Shown in pieces: positions 37,561-46,596 of a stretch of 64,000 nucleotides of DNA. The translations under genes were made by a program, and so were the position numbers. Under the pieces are notes generated by a model. The model ran no database searches. It was not told the DNA's origin and saw nothing but the letters and a program-made list of their open reading frames with translations. Source of the stretch: Pedobacter sp. PACM 27299 (lineage in GTDB: Bacteria > Bacteroidota > Bacteroidia > Sphingobacteriales > Sphingobacteriaceae). The stretch is taken from contig NZ_CP012996.1 of assembly GCF_001412655.1 (NCBI RefSeq), positions 3,658,001 through 3,722,000 of the forward strand. The letters run 5' to 3'. Each line of letters opens with the position of its first letter. Position 1 is the stretch's first letter.

Positions 37561-39771
37561 ATGATAAAAATCCGAATAAATACCAAGCCCCTGCCCTATT
37601 GTTTCCTGCTATTTGTATCTGCGTTTATCTCCACAAAATCAGTGGCGCAGTTGGTGGTCATTCCAATAGAAACCCAGCACAATGCCTTAGTTTTACAAAC
37701 AGATACCAACAAGCATCTGGGCACGATTTACTTTGGAAAGAAACTCTCCAAATCAACAGAATACACGAAAGTGTCAGCTCAGTTTAAACAAACGCCTGAT
37801 TATACGGGTGTGCTCAATTCGGTGTATACCCCATCCGGTTCCAGAAACTTATTAGAACCAGCGATTACCGTTACTCATGCAGATGGCAACAATTCTTTAG
37901 ACCTGAAGTATGTAAAACATGAGCTTAAAAACATCAATAGTAACGTCTCTTTATTGAGCATCTTTCTAAAGGATCCGATCTATAACTTTAAGGTGACCTT
38001 ACAGTATAAAATCTACTTTAAGGAGGATGTAATTGAGCAATGGTCTGCGATCAGCCATGGCGAAAAAGGAAATGTAACCCTCCATAAATACGCTTCTGCA
38101 AACCTTTACTTAAAAGGTGGAAACTACTATTTAACACAGTATCATGGAGATTGGGCCAAAGAAATGCAGCCTGAAGAATCGAAACTTACCCATGGCATCA
38201 AAACCCTGGATTCTAAATTAGGTACCCGCGCAGATCTGTTTCAGCCACCGGTATTTATGGTTTCCTTAAACAAGCCTGCTACAGAAGATGAAGGCACGGT
38301 ATTGTTTGCAGGTTTAGCTTACAGCGGAAATTTCCGTACCGATCTGGAAGTTGATTATCAGGATAACCTGCGCATCATTTCGGGCATCAACAACTACGCT
38401 TCTCCCTATACTTTGAAACCAAATGAAGAATTTACAACACCTGTATTTCTATATACGCTATCTACTCAAGGTAAAGGTGCAGCCAGCAGAAACCTGCACA
38501 ATTGGGCCAGAGATTACAAATTACTGGATGGCAATGGCAGCCGTTTAACCTTGCTGAATAACTGGGAAGCTACTTACTTTGATTTCAATGAAAACAAACT
38601 CGCCAGACTTTTAAAGGACACTAAAAAATTGGGTGTAGAGTTGTTTTTACTGGATGATGGATGGTTTGCCAATAAATACCCGCGTAATGGTGATGTTGCT
38701 GGTTTAGGAGATTGGCAGGAGAACAAAAAGAAGCTGCCAAACGGGATCTCCTCACTGCTAAAAGAAGCCAGACAAAACCAGGTAAAGTTTGGCATCTGGA
38801 TAGAACCGGAAATGGTAAATCCTAAAAGTGAGCTTTATGAAAAACACCCGGATTGGGTGGTGAAACAACCCAACAGACCAGAACATTACTTCAGAAACCA
38901 ATTGGTACTGGACTTAACGAACCCTAAAGTTCAGGATTTTGTGTACGGTGTGGTAGATGATTTATTTACCAAAAACCCGGAACTCGCGTATATCAAATGG
39001 GATTGTAATGCAGTGATCTATAATGCGCATTCTGCTACGCTTAAAAACCAGGATCATTTTTACATTGAATATGTAAGAGGTTTGTATAAAGTGCTGGAAA
39101 AAATCAGGGCCAAATATCCGAAAGTACCGATGATGCTGTGCTCTGGTGGCGGCGGAAGAGTAGACTATGCAGCCTTACAATATTTCACCGAATTCTGGCC
39201 TAGCGACAATACCGATGCGATGGAGCGTATTTTTATGCAATGGGAATACTCTTACTTCTATCCTTCAATTGCCACAGCAAATCATGTGACGGATTGGGGT
39301 AAACAGCCTATAAAATTCCGTACGGATGTAGCCATGATGGGCAAGCTAGGTTTTGATATCGTAGTGTCTGAACTGGCAGAAAAAGACCTTAAATTTTGTC
39401 AGGAAGCCATTAAAAATTATGATGATGTAAAAAGCACGATCTGGGCTGGAAATCAGTACCGTTTATCGGATCCAAGAACCGCTAATGTAGCTTCCATGCT
39501 TTATGTGAATGAGGATAAAACAACTGGTGTTATTTTTAATTATCTTGTCAACAATAGATATGGCGCAAACAGTAGCTCCCCTATTTTATTGAAAGGATTA
39601 GACCCTTCAAAAAATTACAGGATCCACGAAATCAACCTATATCCAGGCACCAATTCTACTATAAAAGCAGATCAGGTGTATTCCGGAGATTTCCTGAGTA
39701 CGGTTGGCTTTAATCCTGATGTAAATTCAGGTAGAACCAGTGTCATTTTGAAAATTGAACAAGCAAAATAA
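37561..39771 (+). CDS. Alpha-galactosidase, glycoside hydrolase family 36
   Basis: The 736-residue periplasmic enzyme hydrolyses terminal alpha-galactose with retention. It has a signal peptide (ending SVAQ), an N-terminal beta-supersandwich (about 30-320), and a catalytic barrel with FLLDDGWFA, FGIWIEPEMVNP, the nucleophile Asp481 in YIKWDCN, the CSGGGGR loop, and the acid/base Asp549 in WPSDNTDAMER. Spacing between nucleophile and acid is normal for GH36. It lacks fused domains. Activity on melibiose/raffinose-type or polymer side-chain galactose cannot be separated from sequence. Confidence 0.93.
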   Translation: MIKIRINTKPLPYCFLLFVSAFISTKSVAQLVVIPIETQHNALVLQTDTNKHLGTIYFGKKLSKSTEYTKVSAQFKQTPDYTGVLNSVYTPSGSRNLLEPAITVTHADGNNSLDLKYVKHELKNINSNVSLLSIFLKDPIYNFKVTLQYKIYFKEDVIEQWSAISHGEKGNVTLHKYASANLYLKGGNYYLTQYHGDWAKEMQPEESKLTHGIKTLDSKLGTRADLFQPPVFMVSLNKPATEDEGTVLFAGLAYSGNFRTDLEVDYQDNLRIISGINNYASPYTLKPNEEFTTPVFLYTLSTQGKGAASRNLHNWARDYKLLDGNGSRLTLLNNWEATYFDFNENKLARLLKDTKKLGVELFLLDDGWFANKYPRNGDVAGLGDWQENKKKLPNGISSLLKEARQNQVKFGIWIEPEMVNPKSELYEKHPDWVVKQPNRPEHYFRNQLVLDLTNPKVQDFVYGVVDDLFTKNPELAYIKWDCNAVIYNAHSATLKNQDHFYIEYVRGLYKVLEKIRAKYPKVPMMLCSGGGGRVDYAALQYFTEFWPSDNTDAMERIFMQWEYSYFYPSIATANHVTDWGKQPIKFRTDVAMMGKLGFDIVVSELAEKDLKFCQEAIKNYDDVKSTIWAGNQYRLSDPRTANVASMLYVNEDKTTGVIFNYLVNNRYGANSSSPILLKGLDPSKNYRIHEINLYPGTNSTIKADQVYSGDFLSTVGFNPDVNSGRTSVILKIEQAK

Positions 39772-39785
39772 CCTAAACCATTCCA

Positions 39786-41771
39786 ATGAAATTAAAACGC
39801 CCGTACCTTAGCACTGCTGCCCTTCTGGCCTTGGTTGCTGCTAGCTTTCAGGTAAACGCCAAAATCACTTTAGCACCTGTTTTTAGTGACCACATGGTGA
39901 TCCAGCAGAAAACAAATGTAGCCATATGGGGTAAAGCAGACCCAGGAAAAACGGTTGATCTCCAGGCCAGCTGGGGATCAAAAGTGTTTAAAACCACCGC
40001 AGATCAAAACGGAAACTGGATGGTAAAAATTCCGACACCGGGTTTTGGCGGCCCATATAAAATCAACATTTCTGATGGCAGCCCTTTCCAGCTTTCAGAC
40101 GTAATGCTCGGTGATGTCTGGATTTGTTCGGGTCAGTCTAATATGGAAATGCCATTGGCTGGCTGGGGGAAAATCAACAATTTCCAGCAGGAAATTAAGG
40201 GCGCAAATTATCCTAAAATCAGGCTGCTACAAGTGAACCACACCGCAAGCAGCGCCCCACTCGAATCACTGAATTTAGCAAATGGCGGCTGGACGGTTTG
40301 TAGTCCCGAAAACATCCCTGAATTCTCTTCCACAGCTTACTTTTTTGCCAGAGAAGTCTATCAAAAAACAGGTATTCCTATCGGATTAATTCATACTTCC
40401 TGGGGTGGCACTATTGCGGAAGCCTGGACCAGCGCTGCCGGACTAAAAGCTTTCCCGGAGTTTGATGAGGCCATTGAAAAACAGAAAAAAGTACAAAACA
40501 AAGCGGATTACGAGAAACAATTGCAGGAATGGGAACAGATGGTGTTAGACCGTGATGAAGGTTATAAATCTGGTGCACCTCATTGGCTGGATGCACAAAC
40601 TGACGAATCCAATTGGAGAGTGATGCGTCTACCCGCCCTTTGGGAAGATGCGGCATTACCAGGTTTTGATGGTGCCGTTTATTTCCGTAAAAAAATAACC
40701 TTACCTGCTTCATGGAAAGGCCAGGAATTAACCTTGCACCTGGGTACGATTGACGACAACGACCTGACTTATTTCAATGGTAAGAAGATCGGAGAAACAA
40801 AAGGTTATAACCTGAGCAGAAATTATAAAATCCCGGCTAATCACTTAGTGGATGACGAAAATACGATCTCCATCAGAGTCTTTGACGGCAGTGGCGGCGG
40901 AGGTATTTATGGAGAACCAAGTCAGCTGTCCATTACAGCAGCAAATGGAGAAAGTATGGATTTATCTGGAGATTGGCAGTACAAAGTGGGCCTGGATCTT
41001 AAGAAAGTTCCAGCAATGCCTGTCAGTGATGATCAGCCAAATCGTCCAACAGTATTGTACAATGCGATGATCCATCCTTTTTTGAATTTCGCAATTAAAG
41101 GAGCAATATGGTATCAGGGAGAAAGCAATGCCGATCGTGCACACCAATACCGCACACTCTTCCCAGCAATGATCAACGACTGGAGAAAATCCTGGAATAT
41201 TGGAGATTTCCCTTTTTACTTTGTACAGCTTGCCGATTTTATGAAAGCGGAACCTAATCCTGCGGCCTCTCCATGGGCAGAACTCAGGGATGCCCAAAAA
41301 GCTGCTTTAAAACTGAATAATACGGGGATGGCTGTGGCCATTGACATCGGAAATTCTGCCGATATCCACCCTAAAAATAAACAGGAAGTAGGCCGAAGAT
41401 TGGCCTTAATTGCACTGGCTAAAACTTATGGAAAACAAATCCCCTACTCCGGACCGGAATTAAAAAACTATACCATTGAAAAAGATGCAGTTAACCTGAA
41501 TTTCAATCCTGGTGATGGTGCTTTAAAAACAAAAGATGGCGCAGCAGTAAAAGGCTTTTCAATTGCTGGGGCAGATCAGGTATTTCATTGGGCAGATGCC
41601 CGGATTGCAGGAAATCAGATTATAGTGAGTTCTTCAAGTGTTTCAGATCCTAAAGCAGTTCGTTACGCCTGGGCGAATAATCCGGAATCTAATCTAACTA
41701 ACCAGGCCGGTCTCCCAGCTTCCCCTTTCAAGACAGATGATTGGGCAGACAGTACATTAAATAAGAAATAG
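39786..41771 (+). CDS. SGNH-hydrolase acetylesterase with inserted jelly-roll domain (sialate O-acetylesterase/CE20-like)
   Basis: The 661-residue protein has a signal peptide (ending FQVNAK), an N-terminal immunoglobulin-like domain, and a split SGNH domain with nucleophile Ser118 in CSGQSNMEM, the WYQGESNA block III, and the catalytic Asp526 and His528 in DIHPKN. A jelly-roll (about 285-395, with LTLHLGTIDDNDLTYFNG) is inserted inside the SGNH fold. This layout is described for xyloglucan acetylesterases of family CE20. It removes acetyl groups, probably from galactose or fucose. It starts 14 bases after GH36 and is the last plus-strand gene of the cluster. Confidence 0.88.
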   Translation: MKLKRPYLSTAALLALVAASFQVNAKITLAPVFSDHMVIQQKTNVAIWGKADPGKTVDLQASWGSKVFKTTADQNGNWMVKIPTPGFGGPYKINISDGSPFQLSDVMLGDVWICSGQSNMEMPLAGWGKINNFQQEIKGANYPKIRLLQVNHTASSAPLESLNLANGGWTVCSPENIPEFSSTAYFFAREVYQKTGIPIGLIHTSWGGTIAEAWTSAAGLKAFPEFDEAIEKQKKVQNKADYEKQLQEWEQMVLDRDEGYKSGAPHWLDAQTDESNWRVMRLPALWEDAALPGFDGAVYFRKKITLPASWKGQELTLHLGTIDDNDLTYFNGKKIGETKGYNLSRNYKIPANHLVDDENTISIRVFDGSGGGGIYGEPSQLSITAANGESMDLSGDWQYKVGLDLKKVPAMPVSDDQPNRPTVLYNAMIHPFLNFAIKGAIWYQGESNADRAHQYRTLFPAMINDWRKSWNIGDFPFYFVQLADFMKAEPNPAASPWAELRDAQKAALKLNNTGMAVAIDIGNSADIHPKNKQEVGRRLALIALAKTYGKQIPYSGPELKNYTIEKDAVNLNFNPGDGALKTKDGAAVKGFSIAGADQVFHWADARIAGNQIIVSSSSVSDPKAVRYAWANNPESNLTNQAGLPASPFKTDDWADSTLNKK

Positions 41772-41790
41772 ATGCTATTGCTTAAACACC

Positions 41791-41842
41791 AAAAAGACCC
41801 TTATAAAACGCTGAAATTTCTGGGTTTTATAAGGGTCTTTTT
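41791..41842. terminator. Perfect 18-bp bidirectional terminator
   Basis: Arm 41791-41808 pairs perfectly with 41825-41842 (loop of 16). Both arms end in runs of five A or T, so it can terminate the acetylesterase transcript on the plus strand and the second GH95 on the minus strand, whose stop codon lies just beyond. Confidence 0.9.
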
Positions 41843-41851
41843 GATGCTCAG

Positions 41852-44191
41852 TTATTGCTGAGCTAAAGGCTGACTCAGGATTTCTTTGATCAACCCATTG
41901 ATTTTTACTTTTACCTTTTGTGGTTTAGGGGAAGCAATCCGATAATGACTGATCTGACCATCCTTCCAGGTCATATCTACGGTGAAATTACCTCTTGCTT
42001 TCAGCCCTTTTATATTTCCATAAGCCTTCCATGCATCTGGCATTGCCGGTAATAAATCTATAAAATCATCATGGCTTTGCAGCAGCATTTCTGCAATTCC
42101 TGCGGTAGCGCCAAAGTTCCCATCAATCTGAAACGGCGGTCCGGCAGAAAGCATATTCGGATATACCCCACCACCTGCACCATAATTGATATTCGTGGCA
42201 TGAGTTGGTTTAAGAATCTCTTTCAGCAGTTTAAAAGCACGATTTCCGTCTAAAAGTCTCGCCCAAAACAACTGCTTATAAGCAATTGTCCATCCTGGTC
42301 CGTCGTCCCCTCTAACTTCCAGGGTTTTCTTTGCCGCTTCTGCCAATTCTGGCGTCTTAGCCGGTGTGATCAGCGAAGCGGGATACAAGCCATACAAATG
42401 AGAAATATGGCGGTGCTGAGGATCTGTTTCTTTATAATCTTCCAGCCATTCCTGAATTCTTCCATCTTTACTGATGATGCCTGCTGGCGGTACCGATTTC
42501 AGCTGTATTTCCAATTCCTTTCTAAAGTCTGCATCTTTATTTAACAGTTTAGAGGCCGTAATCACATTATTGAAAAGCTCTCTTACGATTTGATTGTCAA
42601 TGGTCGGCCCCATAGAAATACTCGCTGTTTTGCCATTAGGCAGATAGAACGTGTTTTCCGGTGAAACCGATGGTGAAGTCACTAACCAGCCGGTTTTAGG
42701 GTCTTTAATCTGGGCACTTTTATAGAATTGTGCGGAGCCTTTTAAAACAGGGTAAATGCTTTTCAGGTAATCCAGGTCATTACTGAAGGTATAATGTTCC
42801 CATAAATTGTTGCACAACCAACCCGAACCTGCATTGGAAGCACCCCATGAAGCACTTTCACCGGGCTCTGTAAATCCCCATACATTGGTAATGACATGGG
42901 CAATCCAGCCCTCTGCATTATAATAGGCTTTTGCAGTTCGTTCCCCAGGTTTAACCAGTCCTTTTACCAAATCTGCCAGTGGCAAATTCAGTTCAGAAAG
43001 ATTAGAGACCTCTACCGGCCAGTGGTTCATCTGCACATTTACATCCAGGTGATAATCCCCATTCCAGGGCGTATTAATTTCTTTAGCCCATAAGCCTTGC
43101 AGGTTTGGAGGCAACAGGCCCACTCTGGTGCTGCTAATGCTCAGGTACCTGCCGAATTGAAAGAATAAAGCCGGTAATGAAGGGTCTTCAGTAAAATCCT
43201 TATAGAATCGATCCAATCTTTCATTGGTAGGCAGTGCCGCCGATTTACCTGTCCCCAGGTATATATCAACTCTTTTATACAGTTTTCTGAAATTCCTAAT
43301 GTGATTGGCCTTTTGAATGCCATAGTCCTTTTTCATGGCTGCAGTAAGCAGTTGCTTCGATTTATCTTTAAAGTCCGGCCATTTAAAATCAGTTGCAGCG
43401 GAAACGAAAATGATCAGTTCCGTAGCATCCTTTACCAGCAGGGAATTCGCACTTGCAGTCAGCTTTCCTCCCTTTGTGCTTGCTGCTACACGCGCCAGAT
43501 ACTGCATCCCTTTCCCGTCGCTCCCATTATCCAATTGTCCGGACATTTGCAGCTCCAGACCTTCAGTTTTAACAGCCGACTTTTCCGGCCTGCTCATTCC
43601 AATCCGACAATTGATCATTCCAGGTTTACTCGCCGTAATTCTAATGATATTTACATCGTTATCAAAACTAGAAAAGTACTCCTTTTTATAGGTTACGCCG
43701 TTTTTCAGGTAGGTGCTGGTCGCAATGGCATCGTCCAATACCAATTCCCTTTTGTAAGCTTTTACTTCCTGATTTCCCTTTGGGGATTGATCAGCCCCAA
43801 AGTCCAGTTCCAATGTTCCCAGCGTCTGGTATTTTCCCCATTTTGCGCCGCCAGAACCTGGACTTACACATACAAAATCCCGGTTTACCAGTTCCTGTGC
43901 CTCATCGTTCTTACCTTCCAGAATTAGTTTTCTGATCTGCGGCAAACTTTTATTGGCTTCATAATTATTTGCGTCTTGTGGCCCACCAGACCACAGGGTG
44001 ATGTCGTTCAATACAATTTTTTCCTTTAACACGCCACCATCTGGTGTCATGCCTAATCGTCCATTCCCCAAAGGCAATGTTTCTTCCCACATTTTAGCAG
44101 GTTCTCCATACCATAATTTTAATTTTTGCTGTGCAAAAGCAACAGTCGAGCAACCGATAAAAAAGGTGATAAATAGTAGTTTTCTGTTCAT
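41852..44191 (-). CDS. Second alpha-L-fucosidase-like glycoside hydrolase family 95
   Basis: The 779-residue GH95 enzyme has a signal peptide (ending VAFAQQ), the beta-sandwich motif LPLGNGRLGMTPDGGV, and the barrel motifs YHLDVNVQMNHW, VSPENTFYLP and GPPFQIDGNFGATAGIAEML, which carry the Asn, Glu and Asp catalytic positions. It differs from the 33285 protein in length (46 residues longer) and in many loop sequences, so it probably takes a different linkage or sugar. It faces the cluster head-on and shares its terminator; its upstream region is shared with the divergent AraC pseudogene. Confidence 0.9.
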   Translation of the reverse strand: MNRKLLFITFFIGCSTVAFAQQKLKLWYGEPAKMWEETLPLGNGRLGMTPDGGVLKEKIVLNDITLWSGGPQDANNYEANKSLPQIRKLILEGKNDEAQELVNRDFVCVSPGSGGAKWGKYQTLGTLELDFGADQSPKGNQEVKAYKRELVLDDAIATSTYLKNGVTYKKEYFSSFDNDVNIIRITASKPGMINCRIGMSRPEKSAVKTEGLELQMSGQLDNGSDGKGMQYLARVAASTKGGKLTASANSLLVKDATELIIFVSAATDFKWPDFKDKSKQLLTAAMKKDYGIQKANHIRNFRKLYKRVDIYLGTGKSAALPTNERLDRFYKDFTEDPSLPALFFQFGRYLSISSTRVGLLPPNLQGLWAKEINTPWNGDYHLDVNVQMNHWPVEVSNLSELNLPLADLVKGLVKPGERTAKAYYNAEGWIAHVITNVWGFTEPGESASWGASNAGSGWLCNNLWEHYTFSNDLDYLKSIYPVLKGSAQFYKSAQIKDPKTGWLVTSPSVSPENTFYLPNGKTASISMGPTIDNQIVRELFNNVITASKLLNKDADFRKELEIQLKSVPPAGIISKDGRIQEWLEDYKETDPQHRHISHLYGLYPASLITPAKTPELAEAAKKTLEVRGDDGPGWTIAYKQLFWARLLDGNRAFKLLKEILKPTHATNINYGAGGGVYPNMLSAGPPFQIDGNFGATAGIAEMLLQSHDDFIDLLPAMPDAWKAYGNIKGLKARGNFTVDMTWKDGQISHYRIASPKPQKVKVKINGLIKEILSQPLAQQ

Positions 44192-44486
44192 AAAAGAGTA
44201 TTTGGTCTTGCTTCAAGCCAAATCTAAGCGATAGGCCCGAATATAGGAATAGGACATCCGGCTATTCACATGGATTATCCGCCGATAAGCTACAGCTAAG
44301 CAATCAATTACTCCAGTTTAACGAACATTATCTTCAAGAAAAACACCCATTTAATGCTCCTGGAATACCGCATGTAACAGCGCTGAAGTATTTGCTGATT
44401 CCTATCCAAAAATACTATATTTAGCCTATCCCATGGATCTCCTCAAAATAATGATCCGCAAGACACACACCAAATAGAACTACGGA

Positions 44487-45396
44487 ATGAACAACATCAA
44501 AAGAAGGGATGGGTTTGAGGGTGAGAAATACATCAGTGTTCCTGAAAGTGCATGGAGAAATGCGATCAGAGAAAATCCGCTGATGGCCCAGCTTTATGTC
44601 ACCTATATTGGATACTTTCCTAAGGCTGCTTACCATTACCGGGAAAGACCTGAGGGCTGTGAAGACAATATCTTGGTTTATTGTATCCGTGGGAAAGGTT
44701 GGTTTAAACTCAATGGCCAGCACTTTGAAGTAAGCCCAAATGAATTTATCATTGCCCCCAGCACAAAAGAACCCATAAGCTATGGCGCTGACGAACAGGA
44801 CCCCTGGACCATTTACTGGGTACATTTCAGTGGAAACAATATGACATCCTTTAACAAAGGGTTCAACATAAAAATGGATGATGGCGCGCGGGAAATTTTA
44901 CTGAATGAACAAGGAATAAAAATCTGGGAATCCATGTACCGGAACCTGGAACTTGGTTATAGCCAGGAAAACCTAAGTCATGTAAACCTCGCTCTATACC
45001 ATTTTCTAGCCACCTTTCTATATCCGGAACAGCATACCAATGCAGAAATCCAGGACGAAAAGAACATGATTAAAGATACCATCCTGTATCTAAAAGAAAA
45101 TCTGGATTTGAAGCTTACCGTAGAAGATATGGCGACAAGAAACAGCCTCTCCACTTCTCATTTCTCCAGCTTATTTAAGCATGTCTCCATTGGATTACCT
45201 CATCCATTTGCGGATACAACATGCCTGTGTGGTGCTTGCTGGTTATGACACTAAAATCAAAGACATCGCTTTGGAAATCGGCTACGATGATCCCTTTCAT
45301 TTTTCCAGGCTGTTTAAGAAAAACATGAAAGTTTCCCCTATTCAATACCGTATTAACAGGAGAAAAAAAGAAGAAAATATGGTATTAGCGGTATAA
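44487..45396 (+). pseudogene. AraC-family regulator broken by a frameshift
   Basis: The first frame (44487-45248) encodes an N-terminal cupin-like ligand-binding domain (for example EVSPNEFIIAPS and YWVHFSG) and the first helix-turn-helix up to HFSSLFK near 45180. The second frame (45181-45396) carries on with SPLDYLIHLRIQHAC and the second helix-turn-helix (DIALEIGYDDPFHFSRLFKK). Family alignment expects about four residues (KxTG) between the two; only one base is left, so about 11 bases appear deleted. The intact protein would be about 305 residues. It lies divergent from the second GH95, which is probably its former target. Confidence 0.82.
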
Positions 45397-45408
45397 CCTA
45401 TATGACCC

Positions 45409-46413
45409 TTATTTAGTTAAGGTCGTTTCATACATTACTTTTCCGGTATGGTGGATAATCTGTGCATTTAACCTTTTGTTATCGATCGAAAAATACATAA
45501 AACCAGGCTCGGCAGCCTCAAATTTACTGTAGGCTACTCCAGCGCTAACGGGTGTCACTTCAGATCCGGCACCAGAAATGAATTGATGCGTATAACCTTC
45601 CGGCTTTAAATGCTGTAAAGAATGGTCATGTCCCGACAAATAAACATCTACTTTATTGCGTTCGAAAATGTCTTTAAGCACCTTCCTCACGGCAAGTGTA
45701 TCGTAGTTTTTTATCCTTGGTCCAACAGTATATATGGGATGGTGCCCCATTACCATTTTCCATTTCACCTGAGGTCCGGCATTTTTTAACGTCTCCTCAA
45801 TCCAGGCCAGTTGGCGCTCAGGCTGCTGATCATCTATATAAGGTGCGTATTTTGGGTTGTTGTGAAACTCTGGTATCAGTGGACAAGTGTCAATAAAAAC
45901 CATCAGCACTTTGTCGCCCTTATTTCCCAGTGCTACTTCTTTCGAATAATAACGTGCAGGCATATTCCATCTTCTGCTCACTTTACTGTACCTCACCTGA
46001 GCATCAGGATCACTCTGGTAATCGTGATTTCCTAAAATGGGAAACCAATCCTCCTGAAGCGAGAAATCAGTGTAGATGTTTTCAAAAGAATAATGCCATA
46101 AGGGATCATGTTCACTAACCACTCCTTTTGGGTAGAAATTGTCACCTAAAGAGAGGATAAAATCATTTGGATGTTCGGTAGCCCATTTTCCCATTTGCCT
46201 GGCCACATGAATCTGATGGTCATAACCAGTCCTGCCCCAATCTCCAATAGCCACAAAATGCAAAGGGTAATCATCCTTTAATGCAGCACTAGGTGCAACA
46301 TCTTCACTTTCAAGATGGGTTTCTGCATCGGCTGCTATTGCCTGTATTGGCGCTAAAAAACTGGCTCCCAATGCGGTAAAAGCCGTGCTTTTCACAAAAT
46401 CTCTTCTTTTCAT
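45409..46413 (-). CDS. Secreted metallophosphatase (purple acid phosphatase-like)
   Basis: The 334-residue protein has a twin-arginine-like signal (MKRRDFVKSTAF, ending AIAAD) and the five metallophosphoesterase blocks: AIGDWGRTGY, GDNFY, GNHDY, GHHPIYTV and SGHDHSL. The pattern with GDWG and the extra tyrosine near the first block resembles the mammalian type 5 acid phosphatase group. It would act in the periplasm, releasing phosphate from esters. Three tandem 11-bp repeats resembling a Pho box lie 84-113 bases upstream. Confidence 0.87.
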   Translation of the reverse strand: MKRRDFVKSTAFTALGASFLAPIQAIAADAETHLESEDVAPSAALKDDYPLHFVAIGDWGRTGYDHQIHVARQMGKWATEHPNDFILSLGDNFYPKGVVSEHDPLWHYSFENIYTDFSLQEDWFPILGNHDYQSDPDAQVRYSKVSRRWNMPARYYSKEVALGNKGDKVLMVFIDTCPLIPEFHNNPKYAPYIDDQQPERQLAWIEETLKNAGPQVKWKMVMGHHPIYTVGPRIKNYDTLAVRKVLKDIFERNKVDVYLSGHDHSLQHLKPEGYTHQFISGAGSEVTPVSAGVAYSKFEAAEPGFMYFSIDNKRLNAQIIHHTGKVMYETTLTK

Positions 46414-46496
46414 ATACTGGTTAAGGGTGGTTTGTTATCTCGATGAAAATTAATATTCATCGAAGGGCGAAATTACTTCCTTTAATCCCCCTTCAG

Positions 46497-46526
46497 TTTA
46501 ACTCAACATTAACCTTTTGTTAATCT
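46497..46526. promoter_or_regulatory. Pho-box-like triple 11-bp repeat upstream of the phosphatase
   Basis: TTTAACTC (46497), ATTAACCT (46508) and GTTAATCT (46519) repeat every 11 bases. This spacing and the TTAA core resemble PhoB/SphR binding sites described in cyanobacteria. The gene product being a phosphatase supports the reading, but no comparison was made. A separate 8-bp inverted repeat (TCGATGAA at 46440-46447 and its complement at 46456-46463) lies closer to the gene. Confidence 0.45.
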
Positions 46527-46596
46527 TAACGCCCTCGCCCTAATCAGATAGGCAGTATAAAAACCAGAAAAATAGAAATGCGAATGTCGGATGAGC

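Noticed and set aside
43301..43927. A 208-codon plus-strand open frame
   Set aside because: It is antisense to the second GH95 gene, which has intact catalytic motifs across the same bases.
44421..44825. A 134-codon minus-strand frame
   Set aside because: It is antisense to the AraC gene, which has clear cupin and helix-turn-helix motifs.
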